Both the position numbers and the translations under genes were made by a program. Source: Heritiera littoralis (lineage: Eukaryota; Streptophyta; Magnoliopsida; Malvales; Malvaceae). From it: a DNA stretch of 64,000 nucleotides. The notes under the pieces were generated by a model. It worked only from the letters and a program-made list of their open reading frames with translations, had not been told where the DNA came from and ran no database searches. The stretch lies in NCBI GenBank assembly GCA_031772115.1, contig JAPDPK010000026.1:3658001-3722000 (forward strand), in the 5' to 3' direction. This document shows, one piece after another, positions 45,398 through 56,491 of the stretch. Position 1 is the first letter of the stretch; every line of letters starts with the position of its first letter.

Positions 45398-48300
45398 TGT
45401 AAGACCCGAATTTTATTATACTATATACCATATTTATAAATTATTGATAGTGCAAATAAATTATTTAATAGAATTATATGATTAAATTTGATTGGTGGAA
45501 TATATGAAAAGAGGTGGAAAGCAAGTCCAAACTACGCAGCAAAATAAATTGCATTTCAAGTCAACTTTTGCTGCTGTGTATCTCACGGCTAATGCAAATT
45601 GAAGAGCAAAATTTTAAGGTATAAAATACAAGAGAAATAAGACTTAGAGGAAAAGAATGTTAAAGTCTAACATAGGATGAATTTGGTTGGCTAGAATATT
45701 CAACAACAACTGCAAAAGAGGTCAATAACGTGTAAGGAAAGAATGTGCTGTTGCCGTACCGTTTTGGCTGAAATTTTCTTCACCATTTAATGACAGTAGA
45801 AAAATTTCACCACGCCATTGCCATATTTTCTTCATCATTTAATGAGCTATAAGACAAGGTAATGATGAAAGAAAACGGGATAAGAACAGGTGGTAGATTT
45901 TGAGGGGATTTGAGTGATTATATAAGAAGACTTCATGAGGAAAAACCGATTGAAGCAAACTTCATCTTCTTCAAAATCCTTCTCGCCCATTTTGATTTTT
46001 CTGCAAGCTCAATTTCATTTCTTCCATTCCTCTTATACATGAACCATGAAACTTCATCCTTAGTTAGCTAACCATTTATCCAGTGTGTGAAGAGCTGAGG
46101 AATAAGCAAAGGAAAGCTAAGTGAGGCAAGAAAGCACTCTGTTCTGGAAGTGCAACTCAGTTAAGGTGAGTTCCATATTTCTATGGTTCTCTTGATATTT
46201 AATGCTAGATTTCTATGTTTTACAACGTAATAAACATAGATATAGCCTGGTTTTAGTTAAATATTGTTGGAATATATAAGAAACTAGATGGAAAATAATC
46301 AAGAATGAATAAGAAAACACGAGGGGCGAACGGCAAACAGAATTACTTAATTGCTTGCCAAATAGTTGAGTACTCGCCCAAAGTTGTGGCGAGCTCAAGA
46401 GATGTATGAGTCGGCGACATATGTGTTCGCCAACTCTTTGGATAATTAAAATGATTCTCGAATGGGAGGGGGCGAATGGCGAGGGCTATGATCGCCCAAA
46501 ATGTATGAAATTAATGATCACCAAAAGGGCGAGAATGGCAACTATTGTGATCGCCCATGTAGAATGTTAGTGATCGCCAATGAGGCGAGTAGGAAATAAA
46601 GAGGTCGACAAGTGGTAATTCAATTCATAGGCAAGCCCATCTCTGACTAAAAGCCCTGAATGGCGAACTGAAATTCATGAAAATGGCGAGTTGAATTGTA
46701 GGGCAAGCTCGCAAGTTGGGCGAACTCCCATGAATAAGCCAATAGGAATGGCGAGCTCTGTTGGGCAAATGGCGAGCTGTAGAGTAGTCACTGAATCTCG
46801 CCAAAGTGTTAGAAATATTAATAGTTTTAGAAAATATTCGAAAAGAAAATATTAATGGTATTAATATTTTACTTTGCAGCTGGGAAGTGAGAATTGATAA
46901 GGCGAGCGGGAAGCAAGGCTTCATCAGACGAGGTAAAGGAGATGTGTGTGAAGTGAATGCATGTCCTGTGGAGTTAAATGTTATATAAATACTGAGAAAA
47001 TATTTTGGTTTATGACATGCATTATTTGGTAAATTGTTTTGACATTGGGTGAGCTATAAAGCGACCCTTACGTTGATTTGGGCGAACTAGTAAAAGGCGG
47101 GCGAACCACAATTGGGCGAACCCTTTTAGGGCGAGTGACCCCTGTTTTAATAAAATCCGGGCAAGCCAAGTTGGGCGAACCCTTTTATGTTGTTTTGGCG
47201 GGCGATCCCTATTTTAATAAAATTCTAGGCGAGCCAAAGGAAAATGACCCATGTTTTATAAAATTGGGCAAGTTGACCAAGGAAGTACCCCATTGGCGAG
47301 TTGACCATGGCAGAGTTGCATTTGGGCGAGTTGACCATGGGCAATACCATAGTAGGCGAACAGACCATGGCAAGCCGACATGAACGAGCCAGTTTCACTT
47401 GGTTTTAAATGATACGGTTGGCGGGCGAACCACTAGTTCACCTCAACGAGCGAACTGATTTTGGGCGAGCCACTATGGGCGAGCTGACCCTGGCCCATAT
47501 TTTTCATACGTAAATTGGTGAAAATGGGCTGTTTTTAATATATTTGTAAACAGAAATATAAAACATTTTGGAAAACAAATCATTTTTGAGAAAATGATAG
47601 AAATTATGAAATAATTCCATAAAGGTTTTTCATGAGATATAAAAGTGATTTTTGAGACTTTAGGCCTTGAGTTCATGCATTATTATTTATTTAGTTGCGT
47701 GACCCACCTGAGGCGATGGCTTGGGTCGATCGACCAACGGGTGCACCTCAGGGCGTCACAGGGCTGATGGACCCGCCAAGTCATCAACGGTCTCGAGGTC
47801 ACTTGGCAAGTGGACCCGAGGACCACCTATAGATTATGGTCATAGATCTAGCTGAGATAGCCGTGAGGGGTGATGACCTACGGGTGCACCCCAAAAGCAG
47901 ACGATTTGTATTCCTGGGGGAACAATGAGAGCATGATATATATTGCTTAGTCTCAACTTACTTATTTCTGTTTACTGAAATGATCTATCGAATCCTGTTT
48001 AATAATAACTATATCCATTGTTTTCCTAATGGTTTTGATTGTTAGGACAAATAGGACATTTGGAGATATAGTTTTTGGTTTTATAAAGCAGTATACACCT
48101 TCCTTACTGAGCACGTTGTCGCTCACTCCTTATTTTTCCACTCCACATATTATTGATTTGGACTAAGAGAATCACCTTCCGAAGATTTGATATCGAAGGT
48201 AAGTCGTATTTCTTTTATATAATTAGCAAAATTGTGCAGTACTACGTTATATAGAAGGGAATGTATATACATCTTAGGGAAGGAATTTAATAATTCATAT

Positions 48301-48440
48301 TTCCATATTAGTACGATGAATAAAAGTAATAATTCTTATTAAAGTGTTAGGAGCTGTTAAGCATCACAGACAGCCCAACCGTTAAGTAAGTGTGATTTGT
48401 AAGTGAATATCATGTTATACTGTATATTTGGGATGTTACA
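45398..48440 (+). repeat. Gypsy 5' LTR (3043 bp)
   Basis: TGTAAGACCC start, GATGTTACA end. A TATA-like motif (attatataagaa) at about 45917-45928 is a candidate promoter. The segment 46310-47490 is crowded with GGCGA motifs. Confidence 0.9.
46310..47490. repeat. Diffuse array of gggcga(g/a) motifs in the gypsy 5' LTR
   Basis: Dozens of copies of ggcgag/ggcgaac, often within phrases like gggcgagttgaccatgg, occur at irregular spacing through about 1.2 kb; many more are one base off (ggcaag). The homologous block in the 3' LTR is 54340-55560. It does not code and has no fixed period. Confidence 0.8.
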
Positions 48441-48447
48441 AATTTAA

Positions 48448-48459
48448 TGGTATCAGAGC
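48448..48459 (+). other. Gypsy primer binding site
   Basis: tggtatcagagc, pairing with initiator tRNA-Met, seven bases after the 5' LTR. Confidence 0.93.
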
Positions 48460-48582
48460 AGGGTTGGTCGGATGTCTAGTAATGCTTAAAGTAAATAGTA
48501 CACATTACCTGTAGTACTGTATAATCTGAATATATAATTGATATATTAATGATAAGTGATAAACGATTTCTGTGGTACAGAT

Positions 48583-50092
48583 ATGAGTGGAAGGAGGAGG
48601 ATACGCTTAGTGAGAGGTATAGGCCGGGGTAGGGCGGCACAAATTCCGGAACTGCAGACACCGAAACTTGCCCCAAGACCTCCACATCCTATACAGCCAG
48701 AGAGCATCGATACTCGTGTGAGCCAAGTGGAAAGGCTAGTAGCCGATTTTATGGCTATGTATCAGGCAGATAAAGCCGCGGATAGGGCGGAGAGGGAGAG
48801 AGCCACAGCTCCCGCAACCCTAATAGAGGCGCCAGTACCGCCACAGTCGGTACCAGTTGTACCTAAGCCTCAGCCTATTCCACCACCGAAACCACAGCCA
48901 TAGGTAGCTCCACCACAGCCATTGATTCAACCGCCTAGAGATGTGGAGTGATATTGTGATGTGGCATTAGTGAAATCATTTAAGAAGTTGGATCCATCTA
49001 AGTTTAAAGGTACTAGGGATCCATTGGCGGCAGAACAGTGGGTTATTGAGATTGATAGACTACTTAAGATTATGAGATGTTCTGAGACAAAGAAGGTAAG
49101 CCTAGCAGTATTCCAGTTGGCAGATGATGCGAGACATTGGTGGAAGGCCACTCAGACCATATTATTTGCTCAGCATCAGGATCTGTCATGGGATATCTTT
49201 GTGGATGCTTTTCGGAGGCAGTATATTCCTGACACTGCTCAGGAAAAATTACAGCAGGAATTCCTGGAGTTAGTTCAGAGTAGCATGTCAGTGGACAAGT
49301 ATGAGGCCAAATTTACTACATTGAGCCGTTTTGATCCACAGACTAGTGCGAATACCAGGTATAAGATTTCGAGGTTATAAGATTTCGAGGTTTAGAGCTG
49401 GTTTGAGGCCATCTATCAGAATGAAGCTAGCCCTATTTGATATTTCGACCTATGATGAGATAGTTAAACGGGCTCAGCTATGTGAGAGGGATTATGAGCA
49501 GTTCCAGCTCGATTTCAGTAGCAAGAGTAAAGGTAAAGCAAAGGGAAAGACTAAGAGGTTTATGAAGGACAGATCAAGTAGAGAGCAGCCTAAGAGTACT
49601 AGACCTACAGGCATACAGATTGCAGAGGGCAGATTGGATAGACCAGTAGTTTCTACTCCTGCTAGTGGCCCCACCACTACTCAGAGAAATGTTATGCCTT
49701 TATGTAGACATTATGGAAGGTCACATGGGTCACGCCCTTATCCTTTAATGTCTGGGGCATGTTTTAAATGTGGACAGACGGGACACTTTAAGAATTGCTC
49801 GATGCTCAGGGAGTCAACTGCTTCTACTAGACCTCCGATAGCTGCCCCAGCAGCTCAGAGTGAGCCAGAGAAAGCAACACCCTCACAATCTAGGCGGGTG
49901 ACAGCCGCAGAGAAGGGTAAGAAGGTTGTGACTCAGGGTCGGGCGTACGCGTTGGATCAGGAGACTGCTGACGCCTCTCTCAATGTGATTAAAGGTAAAG
50001 TTTATCTCTTTGATATTCCCGTAATTACCTTAATTGATCCAGGTTCTACTCATTCGTTCTTATCGCCTACATATGCTAACAGGACCCAGTAG
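48583..50092 (+). pseudogene. Gypsy Gag and protease, broken
   Basis: ATG at 48583. A Pro-rich N-terminus is cut by TAG at 48901 and TGA at 48949. The capsid domain follows (FKGTRDPLAAEQW, DDARHWWKA, FVDAFRRQYIP). A 16-bp tandem duplication (tataagatttcgaggt, 49361-49392) then shifts the frame with stops. The next part has a basic Lys-rich stretch, a zinc knuckle (CFKCGQTGHFKNC, near 49759-49797) and the start of the aspartic protease, whose active-site triad reads DPG (LIDPGSTHSF near 50033) instead of the usual D(S/T)G. A further frameshift lies near 50090. Confidence 0.9.
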
Positions 50093-53000
50093 AGCCGGAG
50101 TTGTTAGAGTATACTTTGCAAGTGAAAACTCCTTTTAATGATTTCCAGAGGACGGATGTTATATATAGAAATTGTAAATTAACTATAGGAGAGAAAGTTA
50201 TGACAGCTAACCTAATTTTGTTAAATATTTATAATTTTGATATCATATTAGATATGGATTGGTTAGCTGCAAACCATGTTAGTTTGGATTGTAATACTAA
50301 GTTTATTATCTTCTCTCATCCTGAAAAGTACATTATAAAATTATTGTAAATTAAGAAAATGTATGTGAATATATGTTTGTGAAATGACATGTGTACTAAA
50401 ATTGTGGTTGTGTATGAATGATCATGAAGGATATATTGCTAGTGTCGAGGATGTAGAAAGGAAACATTCAGAGATTCAATAGATTCCTTTGGTGAAGGAT
50501 TTTTCGGATGTATTTCCAGAGGACTTAACAGGGTTACCACCGGATCGAGAGACGGAGTTTATGATAGAGTTGGTACCCGGTACAAAGCAGAATTCTAGAC
50601 CCCTATATCGGATGGCATTGACAGAGTTAGATGAGCTCAAGAAGCAGCTCCAAGAGTTATTAGATAAGGGATTTATACGTCCCAGTGTGTCACTGTGGGG
50701 AGCTCCGGTATTATTTGTTCGGAAGAAGGATGGTAGCCTCCGGTTGTGTGTAGACTATCAGATGTTGAATCGGGCTACCGTTAAGAATAAGTATCCATTA
50801 CCCAGGATTGATGACCTGTTTGATCAGCTCAGGGGTGCACAGGTATTTTCCAAGATAGACCTCCGATCAGGCTATCACCAGTTGAAAATTAAGGAGTCGG
50901 ATGTGCATAAGACAGCATTTCGGACTCGCTATGGCCACTATGAGTTCCTAGTGATGCCTTTTGGATGGACAAATGCCCCTGCAGCCTTTATGAGTTTGAT
51001 GAATGAGGTGTTTCATCCATTTTTGGATGAGTTTGTCATAGTATTTATAGATGACATCCTGATTTATTCTGAGACTCCAAAGGAGCACGAGCAACATTTG
51101 CAGATTGTTTTACAGACCCCTAGAGAGCGAAAATTGTATGCTAAGCTTAGTAAATACGAGTTCTGACTTTACCATATTATATTTCTCAGACATGTAGTGT
51201 CGAAGGATGAGGTATCAGTTGATCCGTCCAAGATAGAGGCCATTGTTCAGTGAGAAAGGCCTAACACGATTACCGAGATACGGAGTTTCTTGGGTCTTGC
51301 CGGATATTGTCGCAGGTTTGTGGAGGGATTTTCTAGACTTGCTGCTCCATTGACACGACTTACACGTAAGGGCGTAAAGTTTGAGTGGAATGATGTGTGT
51401 GAGCGTAGTTTTCTTGAGCTTAAGAGGAGATTGACTACTGCCCCCGTATTAGCCCTTCCTAGTGGATCAAGAGGATTTATGGTGTATACCGATGCATCCG
51501 CTCAAGGTTTAGGGTGTGTGCTCATGCAGCATGGTTAGGTTATAGCCTATGGTTCTTGACAGTTGAAGGATCATGAGAGGAATTACCCGACACATGATTT
51601 AGAGTTAGCCGCAGTAGTGTTTGCACTGAAGATATGGCGGCATTACTTGTACGGGGAGAAATTTCAGATATATACAGACCATAAGAGTCTGAAGTATATA
51701 TTCTCACAACGAGAGTTGAATTTGAGGCAGCGACGGTGGATGGAACTATTAAAGGATTATGATTGTGAGATATTATATCATCCAGATAAAGCTAATGTAG
51801 TATCAGATGCACTGAGCCGTAAGCATGTTGGCATGGTATCTTACATGATGATCAGGGAGCATGATTTGATAAAGCAATTCTCTAACCTCAACCTGACAGT
51901 TGTTTCCTCTGATCAATATGGATATACGGCTAGTTTTCGTATAGAGCCGGATTTGATAGATCGAATCAAAGAAGCTCAGAGGAGTGATGATTATTGCATT
52001 GGAATTGCTAGTCAGATTCAAATGGGAGTTGAGTCGGATTTTGAGATTGGCACCGATGAGATACTGAGGTTTAGAGGTCGGATATGTGTTCCCGGTGATC
52101 AACAGCTTAGAGATTTGATTTTATCAGAGGCCCATACCTCTAGATATACATTACATCCGGGTAGTACTAAGATGTACCAGAATCTCCGGAGAGTATATTG
52201 GTAGCCTAAGATGAAGAAAGACATCGTTGATTTTGTTGCTAGATGTCTAACATGCCAACAGATTAAGATTGAGCATTAGAAGCCGGTAGGTATGCTTCGA
52301 CCATTATCGATTCCTATGTGGAAATGGGAGCATGTGACTATGGATTTTATTATGGGATTACCACGGACCAGGAATGGGTATGATGCTATTTGGGTGATAG
52401 TAGATAGATTGACTAAGTCTGCTCATTTCTTAGCCATGAGATCTACAGATTCAGTCAGTGCCTTGGCCGATTTGAATGTCAGAGAGATAGTGAGATTACA
52501 AGGTGCTCCAGTGAGTATCACCTCTGATAGGGACTCCCGCTTCACCTCTCATTTTTGGGAGAGATTTCAGGAGGCTATGGGATCCCAGCTAAGTTTTAGC
52601 ACCGCTTTTCATCCACAGACTGATGGACAGTCCAAGCGTACGATACAGACGCTCGAAGATATGTTGAGAGCATGTGCATTGGATTTTAGAGGCTCATGGG
52701 ACAATCACTTACCCCTGGCAGAGTTTGCTTATAATAATAGTTTTCATACGAGTATCGGCATGGCACCGTATGAGTCCTTGTATGACAGACGATGTAGATC
52801 CCCGATAGCATGGGAAGAAGTGGGAGACCGTAAACTGTTAGCTCCCGATTTGGTCGAGTAGGCTTCTTGTGATGTACGGATGATTTGTGAGAGGCTCAGA
52901 ATAGCTCAGAGTCGGCAGAAGAGTTATGCATATACCAGACGCCGACCATTAGAGTTTGTAGCGAGTGATTATGTGTTTTTAAAGATCTCACCATCCAAAG

Positions 53001-53380
53001 GTATAATGAGATTCGGGAAGAGAGGAAAGTTAAGTCCCGATATATTGCGCCTTATGAGATTTTAGATCGTGTGAGAGATGTGGCATATCGGTTAGCACTA
53101 CCACTAGAGTTATCAGGAGTGCATAACATATTTCATGTCTCGATGTTGAGAAAGTACCATCCAGATCCTTCTCATGTGATTTGACATGAGCCACTGGAGA
53201 TCAGAGAAGATATGAGTTACGTTGAGAAACCAGTATGGATCTTGGATAGGAAGGATAAGGTATTGCGATCTAAGACGATTCCTTTGGTTAAAGTGCTCTG
53301 GCAGTATCATAATGAGGAGAAGGCTACTTGGGAGTTAGAGAGCCTTATGCGTGAGAGGTATCTAGAGCTCTTTCAGTGAT
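50093..53380 (+). pseudogene. Gypsy protease end, RT, RNase H, integrase and chromodomain-like tail, broken
   Basis: The rest of the protease is at 50101-50349 (DIILDMDWLA). RT from 50489: DFSDVFPEDLTGLPP, LRLCVDYQMLNRAT, FSKIDLRSGYHQL, and the catalytic FIDDILIYS. RNase H: YTDASAQGLG, then YPTHDLELAAVVFALK and TDHKSLKYIF. Integrase: zinc site with HPG..K....LRR.YW and CLTCQQ, DDE core with TMDFIMGLP, SDRDSRFTS and FHPQTDGQSK. C-terminal part (about 53200-53380) resembles the chromodomain end of Tekay elements. In-frame stops in the RT-integrase frame: 51164, 51251, 51536, 51557, 52202, 52277, 52859. A one-base shift occurs near 53030 and another stop at 53182. It is dead. Confidence 0.93.
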
Positions 53381-53414
53381 AAGTTCGAGTTAAATTTGGA
53401 GGATCAAATTTCTT

Positions 53415-53428
53415 AAGGTAGGGAGAAA
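53415..53428 (+). other. Gypsy polypurine tract
   Basis: aaggtagggagaaa directly precedes the 3' LTR. Confidence 0.8.
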
Positions 53429-56400
53429 TGTAAGACCCGAATTTTATTATACTATATACCATATTTGTAAATTATTGATCGTGCAAATAAATTATTTAAT
53501 GGAATTATATGATTAAATTTGATTGGTGGAATATATGAAAAGAGGTGGAAAGCAAGTCCAAACTACGCAGCAAAAATAAATTGCATTTCAAGTTAACTTT
53601 TGCTGCTATGTATCTCACGGCTAATGCAAATTGAAGAGCAAAATTTTAAGGTATAAAAATGCAAGAGAAATAAGACTTAGAGGAAAAGAATGTTAAAGTC
53701 TAACATAGGATGAATTTGGTTGGCTAGAATATTCAACAACAACTGCAAAAGAGGTCAATAACGTGTAAGGAAAGAATGTGCTATTGCCGTACCGTTTGGC
53801 TGGAATTTTCTTCACCATTTAATGACAGTAGAAAAATTTCACCACGCCATTGCCATATTTTCTTCACCATTTAATGAGCTATAAAACAAGGTAATGATGA
53901 AAGAAAACGGGATAAGAACAGGTGATAGATTTTGAGGAGATTTGAGTGTTTATATAAGAAGACTTCATGAGGAAAAACCGATTGAAGCAAACTTCATCTT
54001 CTTCAAAATCCTTCTCGCCCATTTTGATTTTTCTGCAAGCTTAATTTCGTTTCTTCCATTCCTCTTATACATGAGCCATGAAACTTCATCCTTAGTTAGC
54101 TAACCATTTATCCAGTGTGTGAAGAGTTGAGGAATAAGCAAAGGAAAGCTAAGTGAGGCAAGAAAGCACTCTGTTCTGGAAGTGCAACTCAGTTAAGGTG
54201 AGTTCCATATTTCTATGGTTCTCTTGATATTTAATGCTAGATTTCTATGTTTTACAACGTAATAAACATAGATATAGCCTGGTTTTAGTTAAATATTGTT
54301 GGAATATATAAGAAACTAGATGAAAAATAATCAAGAATGAATAAGGAAACACGAGGGGCGAACGGCGAACAGAATTACTTAATTGCTTGCCAAATAGTTG
54401 AGTACTCGCCCAAAGTTGTGGCGAACTCAAGAGATGTATGAGTCGGCGACATGCGTGTTCGCCAAATCTTTGGATAATTAAAACGATTTCCGAATGGGAG
54501 AGGGCGAATGGCGAGGGCTATGATCGCCCAAAATGTATGAAATTAATGATCGCTAAAAGGGCGAGAATGGCGACTATTGTGATCGCCCATGTAGAATGTT
54601 AGTGATCGCCAATGAGGCGAGTAGGAAATAAAGAGGTCGACAAGTGGTAATTCAATTCATAGGCGAGCCCATCTCTGATTAAAAGCCCTGAATGGCAAAC
54701 TGTAATTCATGAAAATGGCGAGTTGAATTGTCGGGCAAGCTCGGAAGTTGGGCGAACTCCCATGAATAAGCCAAGAGGAATGGCAAGCTCTGTTGGGCAA
54801 ATGGCGAGTTGTAGAGTAGTCACTGAATCTCGCCAAAGTGTTAGAAATATTAATAGTTTTAGAAAATATTCGAAAAGAAAATATTAATGGTATTAATATT
54901 TTACTTTGCGGCCGGGAAGTGAGAATTGATCAGGCGGGCGGGAAGCAAGGCTTCATCAGACGAGGTAAAGGAGATGTGTGTGAAGTGAATGCATGTCCTG
55001 TGAATGCATGTCCTGTGGAGTTAAATGTTATATAAATACTGAGAAAGTATTTTGGTTTATAACATGCATTATTTGGTAAATTGTTTTGACATTGGGCGAG
55101 CTATAAAGCAACCCCTACGTTGATTTGGGCGAACTAGTAAAAGGCGGGCGAACCACAATTGGGCGAACACTTTTATGATTATTTTGGGGCGAGCGACCTC
55201 TGTTTTAATAAAATCCGGTCAAGCCAAGTTGGGCGAACCCTTTTATGTTGTTTTGGCTGGCAATCCCTATTTTAATAAAATTCCGGGCGAGCCAAAGGAA
55301 AATGACCCATGTTTTATAAAATTGGGCGAGTTGACCAAGGAAGTACGCCATTGGTGAGTTGACCATGGCAGAGTTGCATTTGGGCGAGTTGACCATGGGC
55401 AATACCATAGTGGGCGAACAAACCATGGCGAGCCGACATGAACGAGCCAGTTTCACTTGGTTTTAAATGATACAGTTGGTGGGCAAATCACTAGTTCACC
55501 TCAACGGGCGAACTGATTTTGGGCGAGCCACTATGGGCGAGCTGACCCTGGCGAGCCAAGTTAACCCATATTTTTCATATGTAAATTGGTGAAAATGGGC
55601 TGTTTTTAATATATTTGTAAACAGAAATATGAAACCTTTTGGAAAACAAATCATTTTTGAGAAAATGATAGAAATTATGAAATAATTCCATAAAGGTTTT
55701 TCATGAGATATAAAAGTGATTTTTGAGACTTTAGGCTCTGAGTTCATGCATTATTATTCATGTAGTTGCATGACCCACCTGGGGCGATGGCTTGGGTCGA
55801 TCGACCAACGGGTGCACCTCAGGGCGTCACAGGGCTGATGGACCTGCCAAGTCATCAGCGGTCTCGAGATCACTTGGCAAGTGGACCCGAGGACCACCTA
55901 TAGATTATGGCCATAGATCTAGCTGAGATAGCCGTGAGGGGCGATGACCTACGGGTGCACCCCAAAAGCGGACGATTTGTGTTCTTGGGGGAACAATGAG
56001 AGCATGATTTATATGTTGCTTAGTCTCAACTTACTGATTTCTGTTTACTGAAAGGATCTATTGAATCCTGTTTAATGATAACTATATCCATTGTTTTCCT
56101 AATGGTTTTGATTGTTAGGACAAATAGGACGTTTGGGGATATAGTTTTTGGTTTTATAAAGCAGTATACACCTTCCTTACTGAGTACGTTATCGCTCACT
56201 CCTTATTTTTCCACTCCAAAGATTATTGATTTGGACTAAGAGAATCACCTTCTGGAGATTTGATATCGAAGGTAAGTCGTATTTCTTTTATATATTCAGC
56301 AAAATTGTGTAGTACTACTTTATATAGAAGGGAATGTATATACATCTTAGGAAAAGAATTTAATAATTCATATTTCCATATTAGTACGAGGAATAAAAGT

Positions 56401-56491
56401 TGTAATTTTTATTAAATTGTTAGGAGCTGTTAAGCATCACAGACAGCCCAACCGTTAAGTAAGTGTGATTTGTAAGTGAATATCATGTTAT
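53429..56491 (+). repeat. Gypsy 3' LTR, 3'-truncated
   Basis: Homologous to 45398-48440 but stops at ..catgttat, about 25 bp short of the LTR end, and continues into unrelated cccttccatcg sequence. A 15-16-bp unit (gaatgcatgtcctgt) is duplicated near 54987-55017 compared with the 5' LTR. A TATA-like motif is kept near 53947. GGCGA-rich block at 54340-55560. Confidence 0.9.

Larger units (their letters stand above)
45398..56491 (+). mobile_element. Ty3/gypsy chromovirus (Tekay/Del-like), decayed
   Basis: Two LTRs of about 3.04 kb (45398-48440 and 53429-56491), iMet-type PBS, gag, protease, RT, RNase H, integrase and a chromodomain-like C-terminus in the gypsy order. The 3' LTR lacks its last about 25 bp and no TSD is found, so the right edge is truncated. 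The LTRs differ by several indels and many substitutions, and the coding region has many stops. It is clearly the oldest of the three dissected LTR elements. It inserted 129 bp after the OBAP stop codon, in the same direction. Confidence 0.9.
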
